A DNA stretch of 50,389 nucleotides from positions 1 through 50,389 of the forward strand of contig JAJPXX010000008.1 of the NCBI GenBank assembly GCA_021205225.1. The letters run 5' to 3'. Made by a program: the position numbers and the translations under genes. This DNA comes from Lachnospiraceae bacterium. Lineage in GTDB: Bacteria > Bacillota > Clostridia > Lachnospirales > Lachnospiraceae. Numbering within the stretch: the stretch's first letter is position 1; the number at the start of each line of letters is the position of its first letter. Under the pieces are notes generated by a model. The model was not told where the DNA came from and ran no database searches. It was given only the letters and a program-made list of their open reading frames with translations. This document shows, in pieces, positions 33,840-43,035 of the stretch.

Positions 33840-34822
33840 TGAGTATGAACAAAAAGAAAAAGAAGCAACAATTGAAAACGATCGTGCTGCCAGACGGCAC
33901 GGTGATGAAAGCGAACCATACGAGTACGCCTCGTTATATGATTCAGCACAAATGGCTGTATATTATGCTTCTGCCTGGGCTTCTGTATTTTGTACTGTTT
34001 CGGTATGTTCCCATGGGAGGTCTGGTGATTGCGTTTAAAAATTACAGCCCGTTTAAGGGAGTCTGGGGCAGCCCGTGGGTAGGGTTGGAACAGTTCCGAA
34101 AATTTTTCAGTACGGCGGATTTTGGCAGGCTTCTGAGAAATACGCTGGGGATCAGCCTGATGCAGCTGGTGCTGTATTTTCCGGCGCCGATTATCCTTTC
34201 TCTTTTCCTGAATGAGGTGAGGCACAATGGATATAAAAGGGTGGTTCAGACGCTGATTTATATTCCCCATTTTGTTTCCTGGGTAATCGTAGCCAGCCTT
34301 ACATATCAGCTGTTTAATGTATCGGATGGTATTGTAAATATTATCATCAAAAGCGTGAGCGGAAGTACGATCGATATTTTATCGAAAGGAAAATATTTCT
34401 GGGGTCTGATTGTAGGACAGGATATCTGGCGTGAAACCGGGTATGGTACGATTGTTTTCCTTGCCGCCCTTGCGGGTGTGGATCAGACTCTGTACGAGGC
34501 TGCGCGCGTAGACGGTGCGGGACGGTGGCGCCTGATGTGGCATATAACTCTGCCGGCGATCCGCAGTACCATTATCATGATGCTGATTCTGCGTGTGGGC
34601 AGCCTGCTGAGTACCGGTTATGAGCAGATCTTCCTTATGAGAAACGATCTGAACATGGAGTTTGCGGAGGTGTTTGATACCTATATCTATACCAGAGGTA
34701 TTGTGAATGGCCAGTATTCCTTCTCATCAGCGGCTGGTATGTTTAAATCTGTGGTGGGTCTGATCCTGGTATTGGGTTCCAACAAACTGGCAAAGATGTT
34801 CGGCGAGTCCGGAATCTACTAA
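33836..34822 (+). CDS. Sugar ABC transporter permease (LplB/YesP type)
   Basis: 328 aa integral membrane protein with six predicted spans (first WLYIMLLPGLLYFVLF, about 42-57). The EAA loop that docks the ATPase reads EAARVDGAGRWRLMWHITLPAI (about 221-242). RYVPMGGLVIAFKNY and PHFVSWVIVASLTYQ are typical of the CUT1 subgroup with LplB from B. subtilis, which handles complex pectin- and rhamnose-containing oligosaccharides. GGAGG precedes the ATG. The next permease follows after 13 bases. Confidence 0.93.
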   Translation: MMSMNKKKKKQQLKTIVLPDGTVMKANHTSTPRYMIQHKWLYIMLLPGLLYFVLFRYVPMGGLVIAFKNYSPFKGVWGSPWVGLEQFRKFFSTADFGRLLRNTLGISLMQLVLYFPAPIILSLFLNEVRHNGYKRVVQTLIYIPHFVSWVIVASLTYQLFNVSDGIVNIIIKSVSGSTIDILSKGKYFWGLIVGQDIWRETGYGTIVFLAALAGVDQTLYEAARVDGAGRWRLMWHITLPAIRSTIIMMLILRVGSLLSTGYEQIFLMRNDLNMEFAEVFDTYIYTRGIVNGQYSFSSAAGMFKSVVGLILVLGSNKLAKMFGESGIY

Positions 34823-34835
34823 GGGGGGAAATGAG

Positions 34836-35744
34836 ATGGCAAAACATAGAAAGAGCTTTGACAGTGGTGTGAGAAGAAGTCCGGCTGACCATGTCATAGA
34901 CGTTATCATTTATATTGTACTTGGACTTATCGCTCTGTGTACGGTACTGCCGTTTATGTATGTGCTGGCAGGATCCTTTGCTACCGAAAAAGAGCTGACG
35001 GAAAAAGCATTCTTTATCATTCCCGAGGTATGGTCGCTGAATGCCTACCAGTATGCGATTCGCACGGCGAATATCCTGCGAGGACTGAAAAACTCTATCA
35101 TCCTCACAGTTTTGGGTACAGTAATGTGTATGCTGTTTTCCATGACCTTCGCTTACCCGCTGTCAAAAAAACATCTGCGGGGCAGGAACTGGATCATGAA
35201 CCTTGTAATCGTTACCATGCTTTTCAGCGGCGGTATGATTCCTTCCTACCTGGTATTTACCGCATATGGTTTGTACGATACCTACTGGGCATTGATTTTA
35301 CCCGCACTGATCAGTCCTTTTAATATGATCATTATTAAGAACTTTTTCGCGGAGATTCCGCAGGAGCTCGAAGATGCAGCCTATATGGACGGCGCATCCG
35401 ACCTGACCATCTTTGCCAAGGTAGTGGTTCCGCTTTCCAAGCCGGTGATTGCGTCGATTTCCCTTTTTTACGGCGTAGGCTTCTGGAATGACTATTTTTC
35501 AGCCATGATTTACCTGAAAACGCCGGCAAAGTACACGGTTCAGATTCAGCTGCGGTCAATTATCCTGCTGACATCTCAGATTTCTGAGGTCGCAATGGAT
35601 TATTACGATATGAATGGCGCTCCGCCTGATAAGGCAGTGAAGATGGCCTGTACGGTAATTGCGACGGTGCCGATCCTGATTGTTTATCCTTTTGTACAGA
35701 AATACTTTACAAAGGGCGTTATGGTCGGCGCGGTCAAGGGTTAA
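34836..35744 (+). CDS. Sugar ABC transporter permease (LplC/YtcP type)
   Basis: 302 aa, six predicted spans, with VIIYIVLGLIALCTVLPFMYVLAGSF at the start. The EAA loop is ELEDAAYMDGASDLTIFAKVVVPLSKPV (about 177-204). GFWNDYFSAMIYL and the C-terminal YPFVQKYFTKGVMVGAVKG fit LplC/YtcP. It pairs with the permease before it. AAGGGGGGAAATG lies ahead of the ATG. No ATPase gene is in the locus, so a shared MsmX-like ATPase is needed. Confidence 0.93.
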   Translation: MAKHRKSFDSGVRRSPADHVIDVIIYIVLGLIALCTVLPFMYVLAGSFATEKELTEKAFFIIPEVWSLNAYQYAIRTANILRGLKNSIILTVLGTVMCMLFSMTFAYPLSKKHLRGRNWIMNLVIVTMLFSGGMIPSYLVFTAYGLYDTYWALILPALISPFNMIIIKNFFAEIPQELEDAAYMDGASDLTIFAKVVVPLSKPVIASISLFYGVGFWNDYFSAMIYLKTPAKYTVQIQLRSIILLTSQISEVAMDYYDMNGAPPDKAVKMACTVIATVPILIVYPFVQKYFTKGVMVGAVKG

Positions 35745-35809
35745 CGGGAATTTCGGCAGTTCCCCTACGGCTGCCGTGATTGAATATAATTTTAAGGAGG
35801 AAGAAGGGA

Positions 35810-37345
35810 ATGAAAAGAAAAGTGAAAAGAATGCTCTCAGCAGCGCTTGCATCTGCGATGGCACTGGGCGCGATGGCAGGCAGCACAAGCTTCGCCAGCG
35901 AAGACAGAGTGACTGTGACATTCCAGACCATTGATTTTTACGCAGGATCCTGCAATACGGGTGACTATGCGGAAGAAATTCTGACGGCGATTGAGGATTA
36001 CTGTAATGTAAACCTGGAGATTGAGTGGGTACTCTCTGATGTATTAGAGGAGAGAACCTCCCTGACGCTTGCAAGCCCGTCTACCATGCCTATGGTAATG
36101 ACCTGGAGCGGCTCTATCACAGGCAACGTAGTCAGCGTGGCAAAGGACGGCGCATTTGTTGACCTGAACGATTATATCTGGGATTCAGAAAAATACCCGA
36201 ATCTCTCTCAGATGAATGAGAGTGTTGCAGAGACGCTTACCGTTGACGGTATGTTGATCGCGATCCCGCGTACGCGCGACATCGGACGCTATGGCTTCAC
36301 TTATCGCCAGGACTGGGCGGACGCCCTTGGCCTGGATGAGCCGGAGACGATAGAAGATGTGTATGAAATGCTCTATGCGTTCACCTATAACGATCCGGAT
36401 GGGAACGGCGTAGACGACACCTATGGTATGGAAATGACTTCCTATACCGGTCCTTTTGACATTATCCAGACCTGGTTTGGCGTTGGCAACGGCTGGGCGG
36501 AAGTAGACGGACAGCTTGTTCCGGTGCATATGCAGGAAGAGTACATGGAAGCGCTCGACTGGATCAAGAAGTGCTATGACGAAGGCCTGATGCCGGCAGA
36601 CTGGGCGGTGAGAAGCACAGATACCTGGAGCAACGGCGTGAAGACTGGTGAGAGCGGCGTTTACATTGATGTTATGGACGGCGGCCGCCGTATCTGGGAC
36701 TACTTTGTAGCGGAAGAGACCTATACTCCGTCCGTGGTCAATCCGGACGAGCCGGCTTCCATGAACCTGCTGGGCGCGATCAATGGCAAGACTCTGGCAA
36801 CCTCCGGATATAACGGATATTTCACCATCAGCGCGACAACCTGCGATACACCGGAGAAGGTGGAAGCAGTGCTGACTCTTCTTGACAGACTGAACGACAA
36901 TGAAATGAGACTGCTGGTTGAGTATGGTATCGAAGGCGTGAACTGGGAAACAGACGAAGACGGCAACCTTGTAGATCTGGATACGGAAGACACTACTCTG
37001 GCGGCGAACTATGCCGGTCTGAACCAGATGCTGGCTTATATTCCGAGATACACACTGGATCCGGCTCCGGCATCCAACGAGAGAACGGACGCGCAGCAGG
37101 CAGCTTATGACGAGAACGAGGTTTATGCGGTATTCAATCCGGCGCTGTCTTATCTGGCGAACTCCGCGACTTATTCGGAACTCGGCGCGACCCTGGACGA
37201 CATTATTTCACAGGCGAGAACCCAGTATATCTGCGGCGAGATCGACAAAGACGGCCTGCAGGCTGCATGGGATAAGTGGCTGTCACAGGGCGGACAGGCT
37301 GTTATTGATGAAGTGAATGAACAGTATCTGGCGAACCAGGAGTAA
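35810..37345 (+). CDS. Extracellular solute-binding protein (family 1)
   Basis: 511 aa binding protein for the two permeases, probably catching rhamnogalacturonan oligosaccharides. The signal peptide core is RMLSAALASAMALGAMA. At the usual lipobox the sequence reads GAMAGSTSFAS with no Cys, so it is not an obvious lipoprotein and may be cut after SFA. The mature part is acidic and has the family-typical GLDEPETIEDVYEMLYAFTYNDPDGNGVDDTYG (about 179-211). AAGGAGGAAGAAGGGA supports the start at 35810 over 35780. A terminator follows at 37414. Confidence 0.9.
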   Translation: MKRKVKRMLSAALASAMALGAMAGSTSFASEDRVTVTFQTIDFYAGSCNTGDYAEEILTAIEDYCNVNLEIEWVLSDVLEERTSLTLASPSTMPMVMTWSGSITGNVVSVAKDGAFVDLNDYIWDSEKYPNLSQMNESVAETLTVDGMLIAIPRTRDIGRYGFTYRQDWADALGLDEPETIEDVYEMLYAFTYNDPDGNGVDDTYGMEMTSYTGPFDIIQTWFGVGNGWAEVDGQLVPVHMQEEYMEALDWIKKCYDEGLMPADWAVRSTDTWSNGVKTGESGVYIDVMDGGRRIWDYFVAEETYTPSVVNPDEPASMNLLGAINGKTLATSGYNGYFTISATTCDTPEKVEAVLTLLDRLNDNEMRLLVEYGIEGVNWETDEDGNLVDLDTEDTTLAANYAGLNQMLAYIPRYTLDPAPASNERTDAQQAAYDENEVYAVFNPALSYLANSATYSELGATLDDIISQARTQYICGEIDKDGLQAAWDKWLSQGGQAVIDEVNEQYLANQE

Positions 37346-37413
37346 TCGTAACACAAAAATCTGACGGATCATTGGCATAGGTAGGGTATCCCGAATGAAA
37401 TGTTGAGGAACAG

Positions 37414-37446
37414 TACCGGCATCTGGAAACGGGTGCCGGTATTTTT
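37414..37446 (+). terminator. Terminator after the solute-binding protein gene
   Basis: TACCGGCA (37414-37421) pairs perfectly with TGCCGGTA (37434-37441) around a 12-base loop, then five Ts. It could give a surplus of transporter over lyase transcript. No clear new promoter lies before the lyase gene, so read-through is likely. Confidence 0.7.
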
Positions 37447-37513
37447 GCACACGGCCGCGTAAGGAAATTTATGGCTTACACGGCCGGCGCAGGCGAACAG
37501 GAGGAGTAATAAT

Positions 37514-40141
37514 ATGAAGCTGCATCCACTCTCTTCCGTTAAACCGGGAGGCTATACAACATGGGGCTGCATATGGGAAAAAGGGACCTGCACGAGGGAA
37601 ACGGACTATATCTGTAAGAACAGGGAGGGCCAGGTGGTGCCGATGCAGTCGCGCGTGACTGCGTGGTGGTCGGACGGCTCGGTAAAGTGGACAGCCCATA
37701 CGGCAGATTGCGCCCTGCTTGGGGAGGCGCCGGAGGTACTGCCTGCAAAGAACGGGGCATCTGGCGGGAATGGAGGAATCTGCTGGGAGGAAACTTCAGA
37801 GGCGCTTGTGCTGGATAATGGGGTGCTGACTATCCGTATTCCCCGAAACGGTGTACAGCTGTTTGAGTCCGTCTCGAAAAACGATAAGATGGCAGCCTGC
37901 AACGCACGCTCTGTTCTGCTTCTGGAAGAGCCTGGCGTTCTGGGGCAGAATCCGATAAAAGTGGAGAAACGGTATGAGAGCGCGCAGATGGAGGCGCAGC
38001 TGGAAGAAGCGGGAAGGCTGCAGTGTATCGTCAAATATATCGGCGTTCATAAAAACCAGGCGGGAGAAACCAGGATTCCCTTCCTTCTGCGGATGCGGAT
38101 TAATTACGGAACGGAGGCTCTGCATTTTACCTATACCTTTCTTTATGACGGTGATGAGAACCGGGATTTTCTGAAAGGGCTGGGGATTCATTTTCAGGTG
38201 CCGCTGGCGGGGAAGATTTACAACCGCCATATCAAGGTGCAGGGAGACCACGGCGTCTTCCATGAGAGTATGGTGCCGCTGCTTTCCTGGAGGCCGAGGG
38301 CTCCGAAGGGTGTTTACGAAAGACAGATGTCCGGAGAATGCCTGGCGCTTTGCGGGGAAGCGGACGCAGTGGTTGAGAAGATTCTGAAAGATACTCCTTA
38401 CTGGAGCAGCTATGAAATCTGCCAGGATGCCGCGCAGCATTTTTCCATACGCAAAAAAATGCGGTATGAGGACTGCTGCTATATTGACTGCCTGCACGGC
38501 GGCCGCACCGATGGCGGAATGGCGATCGGCTCGGAGGGCGGCAGCGTGCTTATGAGCATCCGTGATTTCTGGGAAAAATATCCATCCGGCTATACGGTGG
38601 AGCAGATGGATACGGATCTGGCGGGCTGCACGCTCTGGTTCTGGTCGCCGTCAGCACAGCCGATGGATTTCCGGCATTATGCGCGGCGCGGCTATAATCA
38701 GGTCTGCTATGAAGGCTATGACTATAAAGGCGCCGACCCGTATGGCATTGCCTGCACGAGTGAATGCGCGGTCGGATTTCGGGACAGTATGATTCCCACG
38801 GATGAAGAACTGACTGCGTTTGTGGAATTGGAAAAGCATCCCGTACAGTATGTCGGTACTCCAGACTATTATCATAAGCTGCGGGCGTTCGGCTTCTGGT
38901 CTTTGCAGGCGGAAGAGACTGAGACAGAGCAGTGGCTGGAGCGGCAGCTTGGGCAGGCCTTTGAATTCTATCGTGATGAGGTGGAACAGCGCGGCTGGTA
39001 TGGGATGTTCAATTACGGAGATTTTATGCACACCTATGACGCGGTGCGCCACCAGTGGCGTTATGACATCGGCGGCTATGCCTGGGACAATACAGAGCTG
39101 GTGCCGACGCTCTGGCTCTGGCTGTATTTTATGCGAACCGGGAGGGCCGACGTATTTGAACTGGCGTCAAAGCTTTCGCGTCATGCCTCCGAAGTGGATG
39201 TGTATCATTTTGGCAAATATCAGGGACTTGGCTCCAGGCATAACGTGCGGCACTGGGGCTGTCCGTGCAAGGAAGCCCGGATCGCGATGGCGGCGCATCA
39301 CCGGTTCTATTATTATCTGACCGGGGATCGCCGCATGGAGGATATTTTTGACGAACTGAAGGACAATGAATTTACCTTTTTAAACCGGGATCCGCTGGGC
39401 GATTTTTACAATAAGGAGAAAATGGTATATCCCAGCCACGCCAGAAGCGGTCCGGACTGGTCCTCGCTGTGCTCCAACTGGATGACCCGATGGGAGCGCA
39501 CGGGGGAGGAAGCTTATCGGCACAAGATCGAGACGGGGATCGAGGATATCAAAATGGCTCCGTTAAAGCTGGTTTCCGGCCCGGATTTTGAATTCGATCC
39601 GCAAAGCTGCCATCTGCGGTACATCGGGGAGAATGCCAGCGGAGGAACGCACCTGCAAATCTGTATGGGGGCGCCGCAGATCTGGATGGAGCTGGCTGAT
39701 TTGCTGGAGGAAGAGGAATGGAAGCGGATACTGGCAGAATACGGACGGTTTTATTACCTGCCGCATGAAGAACAGCTCTCCGAATCGGGAGGACTGATCG
39801 GTGAACGGGAATTCTCTTTGCCCTTTATGTCCGCGGCCATGGGCGCTTACGGGGCGGCATATCTGAAAGACTCCGCACTCGCGAAGCGAACCTGGCAGAT
39901 TCTGCTGGGGACGATTCTGTCGGATCACGACGAAAGAGGTTTTGCCTGTGTAGAGCTGGAAAATCATGGGAACCGGGAGGTTCTTCGTGAAATTCCATGG
40001 ATCAGCACCAACTTTGCCGCACAATTTTGCCTGAACGTGATTATGGCGCTGGATTTTATCCGTGAAAGCCTGCCTGCGGAACTGTGCGAAGCAAAGGCGC
40101 TTGCAGCCGGAGCGGATCAGCGTTTTTTCCAGAAAGCATAG
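37514..40141 (+). CDS. YetA/PcRGLX-like exo-rhamnogalacturonan lyase
   Basis: 875 aa without signal peptide or membrane span, so cytoplasmic. The order of regions resembles YetA of B. subtilis and the Penicillium exo-rhamnogalacturonan lyase (PL26-like): an N-terminal barrel (WWSDGSVKWTAHTAD), a beta-sandwich with RMRINYGTEALHFTYTF, and a C-terminal alpha/alpha barrel with DFMHTYDAVRHQWRYDIGGYAWDN, DVYHFGKYQGLGSRHNVRHWG and SHARSGPDWSS. It should release unsaturated disaccharide units from rhamnogalacturonan-I. AGGAGGAGTAAT precedes the ATG. Its last 45 bases are the first unit of a four-copy tandem repeat, and its stop codon comes from an A-to-T change between units. Confidence 0.8.
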   Translation: MKLHPLSSVKPGGYTTWGCIWEKGTCTRETDYICKNREGQVVPMQSRVTAWWSDGSVKWTAHTADCALLGEAPEVLPAKNGASGGNGGICWEETSEALVLDNGVLTIRIPRNGVQLFESVSKNDKMAACNARSVLLLEEPGVLGQNPIKVEKRYESAQMEAQLEEAGRLQCIVKYIGVHKNQAGETRIPFLLRMRINYGTEALHFTYTFLYDGDENRDFLKGLGIHFQVPLAGKIYNRHIKVQGDHGVFHESMVPLLSWRPRAPKGVYERQMSGECLALCGEADAVVEKILKDTPYWSSYEICQDAAQHFSIRKKMRYEDCCYIDCLHGGRTDGGMAIGSEGGSVLMSIRDFWEKYPSGYTVEQMDTDLAGCTLWFWSPSAQPMDFRHYARRGYNQVCYEGYDYKGADPYGIACTSECAVGFRDSMIPTDEELTAFVELEKHPVQYVGTPDYYHKLRAFGFWSLQAEETETEQWLERQLGQAFEFYRDEVEQRGWYGMFNYGDFMHTYDAVRHQWRYDIGGYAWDNTELVPTLWLWLYFMRTGRADVFELASKLSRHASEVDVYHFGKYQGLGSRHNVRHWGCPCKEARIAMAAHHRFYYYLTGDRRMEDIFDELKDNEFTFLNRDPLGDFYNKEKMVYPSHARSGPDWSSLCSNWMTRWERTGEEAYRHKIETGIEDIKMAPLKLVSGPDFEFDPQSCHLRYIGENASGGTHLQICMGAPQIWMELADLLEEEEWKRILAEYGRFYYLPHEEQLSESGGLIGEREFSLPFMSAAMGAYGAAYLKDSALAKRTWQILLGTILSDHDERGFACVELENHGNREVLREIPWISTNFAAQFCLNVIMALDFIRESLPAELCEAKALAAGADQRFFQKA

Positions 40142-40267
40142 GCGCCTGCAGCTGGAGCGGAACAGCGTTTTTCCAGAAAGCAAAGGCGCCTGCAGCCGGA
40201 GTGGAACAACGTTTTTCCGGAAAGCAAAGGCGCCTGTAGCCGGAGTGGAACAGCGTTTTTCCGGAAA
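40091..40267 (+). repeat. Four 44/45-base tandem repeats at the lyase 3' end
   Basis: Units are 40091-40135 (45 bases, coding), 40136-40179, 40180-40223 and 40224-40267 (44 each). Each contains AGGCGCyTGyAGCyGGAG and ends GTTTTTCCrGAAA. Units 2-4 are one T shorter, so they are out of frame with the gene. They resemble each other at about 40 of 44 positions. Confidence 0.9.
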
Positions 40268-40307
40268 GCATGGTGTGACAGGTACGGATCATACGAGGAG
40301 GAGAAAA

Positions 40308-42797
40308 ATGAATCTGTATATAGAGAGTTTAAAAGACGATTGCGTGGAGATTGCCTGGGAGCCGCTTGAGGGAGCGGATGACTATGTAGTGTATTGGGCT
40401 GACATGGATACGGAGACGGTGCGCTACCGCAGGATGGCCGAGACCGGGAGCTGCTGTTATGTGCTGCCGAAAGCGACACATGTGCCGCACTATCTGAAGG
40501 TGGCGGCCCGCAGGGGCAAAGAAGAATTCTGCGTGAGCGATCCGTTGAAAACACCGGTAAAGAAGGTGTTTCACAGGCAGCTGGAAAAGCTGGGGCGGGG
40601 ACTGATCGCGGTAAAGAAAACGGACGGTGTGTTTTTGAGCTGGCGTATGCTCCTTGAGGAGGTACACGGCTACAATGAAAAAGGATTGACCGGGACTGAT
40701 TACCGGATCTGCCGAAATGGCGAGTTTCTTGCGGATGTGACAGAAAGTACGAATTATCTTGACCGGGAAGGCACTCTGGAGGACGTCTATACCGTTGCGC
40801 CGCTGATTTCTTTGAAGGAGCAGGAGACAGAAAATCTGACGGAAAACGGCGGGGCGGATGGTTCTTGGATAAGTTACCGGGAAGGACAGCCCTGCGAACC
40901 GGTCTCCGTGCTGGCGCAGGATTATCTGGAGATACCGTTAAAAAAGCCTGCGCCAGGCGTGACTCCGGCAGGAGAAGCGTATGAATATTCCGCCAATGAC
41001 ATGAGCGTGGGAGATGTGGACGGCGATGGGGAATACGAATACATTGTCAAGTGGGATCCGTCCAATTCCCATGATGTGTCGATAAAGGGGTATACGGGAA
41101 AATGCTTTCTGGACTGCTATAAGCTGGATGGAAGGCTTTTGTGGCGGCTGGATATGGGCGTCAATATCCGCGCGGGCGCGCATTACACGCAGTTTATGGT
41201 ATATGATTTTAACGGGGACGGAAAGGCGGAAATGGCAGTCAAAACCGCTCCCGGCACGAAAATGACGCGCTATGCCCCGGATGGGAGGTTGCTGGAGGAA
41301 CGCTATGTGACAATGCCGCAGGAGGACATTCTCGCGGGAGTGACCCACCAGAGTAATTTTGTCTGCTCCGCGGCAGATTACCGCAGCCATCTGGCGCAGA
41401 CGTTTGCCGGATGGCGGGAGCATCCGGAGGTGAAAAACGGAAACTGGCCGGACACGCTGGAGGAATGCTTCGGTATTGAGAAAAAATACGAATATCCGCT
41501 GAACCGGGAGGATGCTTTGAAGCTGGCGGATTACTATATTATGGAGTACGCGCCTGCGAAGGATCCGAAAAACCGCCTGGATCAGTTTGAGGGATTTATT
41601 TATGAGGGACCGGAATATCTGACCATGTTTGGCGGCGACGGCAGGGAATTGCAGACAATCCCGTTTAAAATGGACCGGGTGGACGACGGGCTACTCTGGG
41701 GAGATTATGCCATGAAGCGCGTGGAGCCATGCAACCGTGTAGATCGGTTCCTGTCCGGGGTGGCCTATCTCGACGGGGAACGCCCTTATCTGATTATCTG
41801 CCGGGGCTATTACACCAGGACAACGATCGTGGCTTATGACTTTTTTGAGAACCGGTTCCGGGAGGTATTTGGCGTGGACAGCGGGTTCGTACCGATGGAA
41901 AATCCGTTTGACGATAAAAATATCCACAGCTGCTGCGGAAGCGATCCGGTATACGGCGCTCTGGCCGGGCAGGGCAATCACAGCCTCTCCGCTGCGGATG
42001 TGGACGGAGACGGCTGTATGGAGATTATTTACGGGGCCGCAGTGATTGACCAGGATGGTTCTCTCCTCTACAGCAGCTATGATACCCGCCCGGACGGCGT
42101 CTATACCAGGCTGGGACATGGGGACGCCATGCATGTCGCAAAAATTGATCCGGACAGGCCGGGTCTCCAGATTTTCAACGTGTTTGAGGGAGGGGCGGCG
42201 GTTCCCTATGGCTACGCGCTCCGCGACGCCGGGGACGGGGAAGTCATATTCGGAAAATACGCGACTGTGGATCTGGGGCGCTGCATGATCGGGAAAATAG
42301 ATAAGGAAACCAGAGGGCTACAGGTCTGGGTCAACGACGTGTACGACTGCCAGGGCAACCCGCTGGTTCTGCCCGTACCCGGCACCAATCAGAATATCCG
42401 CTGGGCGGCAGACCTGACCACACAGGTACTCGACAGCCCGCAGTATATCGGCACCGTGCAGAGAGGAGTGGTCAACGACCTTTTGCATGGCGTGATGTTA
42501 GAGCCGGAAGGCACGATGACTAACAATGGGACCAAGGGCAATCCCTGCCTGGTGGCGGATCTTTTCGGAGATTTCCGGGAGGAGCTGCTGCTGCGCACGG
42601 AGGACAGCAGCGCCATCCGCATCTACACCAGCACGGATCTGACAGAATACAGGCTTTTCACTCCGCTGCAGGATACGCAGTACCGCTGCGGGATAGCATG
42701 GCAGAATAACTGCTACAACCAGCCGGTATATCCGAGCTATTACTATGCGAGCGATATGGATTTTAAATACGTACTGCCGGAGAAAGATTACTGTTAA
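40308..42797 (+). CDS. Rhamnogalacturonan lyase, PL11 family (YesW/YesX-like)
   Basis: 829 aa. PL11 enzymes cut rhamnose-galacturonate bonds in the rhamnogalacturonan-I backbone by beta-elimination with Ca2+. The beta-propeller core starts near 230 (SANDMSVGDVDGDGEYEYIVKWDPSNSHD) and keeps Ca2+-type loops DFNGDGKAEMAVKTAPG and SAADVDGDGCMEIIYG, plus the terminal YRLFTPLQDTQYRCGIAWQN and QPVYPSYY. The first 100 residues look like an extra fibronectin-III-like module. No signal peptide, so intracellular, as YesX is. The start at 40308 has AGGAGGAG; an open frame back to 40062 only runs through the tandem repeats. Confidence 0.92.
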   Translation: MNLYIESLKDDCVEIAWEPLEGADDYVVYWADMDTETVRYRRMAETGSCCYVLPKATHVPHYLKVAARRGKEEFCVSDPLKTPVKKVFHRQLEKLGRGLIAVKKTDGVFLSWRMLLEEVHGYNEKGLTGTDYRICRNGEFLADVTESTNYLDREGTLEDVYTVAPLISLKEQETENLTENGGADGSWISYREGQPCEPVSVLAQDYLEIPLKKPAPGVTPAGEAYEYSANDMSVGDVDGDGEYEYIVKWDPSNSHDVSIKGYTGKCFLDCYKLDGRLLWRLDMGVNIRAGAHYTQFMVYDFNGDGKAEMAVKTAPGTKMTRYAPDGRLLEERYVTMPQEDILAGVTHQSNFVCSAADYRSHLAQTFAGWREHPEVKNGNWPDTLEECFGIEKKYEYPLNREDALKLADYYIMEYAPAKDPKNRLDQFEGFIYEGPEYLTMFGGDGRELQTIPFKMDRVDDGLLWGDYAMKRVEPCNRVDRFLSGVAYLDGERPYLIICRGYYTRTTIVAYDFFENRFREVFGVDSGFVPMENPFDDKNIHSCCGSDPVYGALAGQGNHSLSAADVDGDGCMEIIYGAAVIDQDGSLLYSSYDTRPDGVYTRLGHGDAMHVAKIDPDRPGLQIFNVFEGGAAVPYGYALRDAGDGEVIFGKYATVDLGRCMIGKIDKETRGLQVWVNDVYDCQGNPLVLPVPGTNQNIRWAADLTTQVLDSPQYIGTVQRGVVNDLLHGVMLEPEGTMTNNGTKGNPCLVADLFGDFREELLLRTEDSSAIRIYTSTDLTEYRLFTPLQDTQYRCGIAWQNNCYNQPVYPSYYYASDMDFKYVLPEKDYC

Positions 42798-42830
42798 AAT
42801 ACTTTACCGTCCGCGGTGGTTTATGTTATT

Positions 42831-42990
42831 ATTTATAGTAAACGGCGTAAGTCGTTTTGCTTTGCGCCGGACGCAAGGCTGCGTAAGCAGCCATTCCGAG
42901 CGCGTCTGTGAATTTATAGTAAACGGCGTAAGTCGTTTTGCTTTGCGCCAGACGCGAGGCTGCGAAGCAGCCATTCCATGCGCGTCTGTG
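42831..42990 (+). repeat. Two 81-base tandem hairpin units before the AraC-type gene
   Basis: Units begin ATTTATAGTAAACGGCG at 42831 and 42912. Each ends in a nested stem: outer GACGC/GCGTC arms around inner GGCTGC / GCAGCC. The inner loop is GTAA in one copy and GAA in the other. The 3' arms differ slightly. The first part resembles the hairpin before adk. The unit has no open frame of note. Confidence 0.85.
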
Positions 42991-43035
42991 TGCATAATAT
43001 ACAGGCGATCATGACAGGGACAGGGGGGCGGCAGT

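Noticed and set aside
40091..40267. CRISPR array
   Set aside because: Units are directly adjacent with no spacers, and the first unit is coding.
40062..40307. 82-residue N-terminal extension of the PL11 lyase
   Set aside because: The extension is the translated tandem repeat and overlaps the previous gene; the ATG at 40308 has AGGAGGAG and gives the normal start.
42831..42990. CRISPR or insertion sequence
   Set aside because: Only two units, no unique spacers, no transposase or Cas genes nearby.
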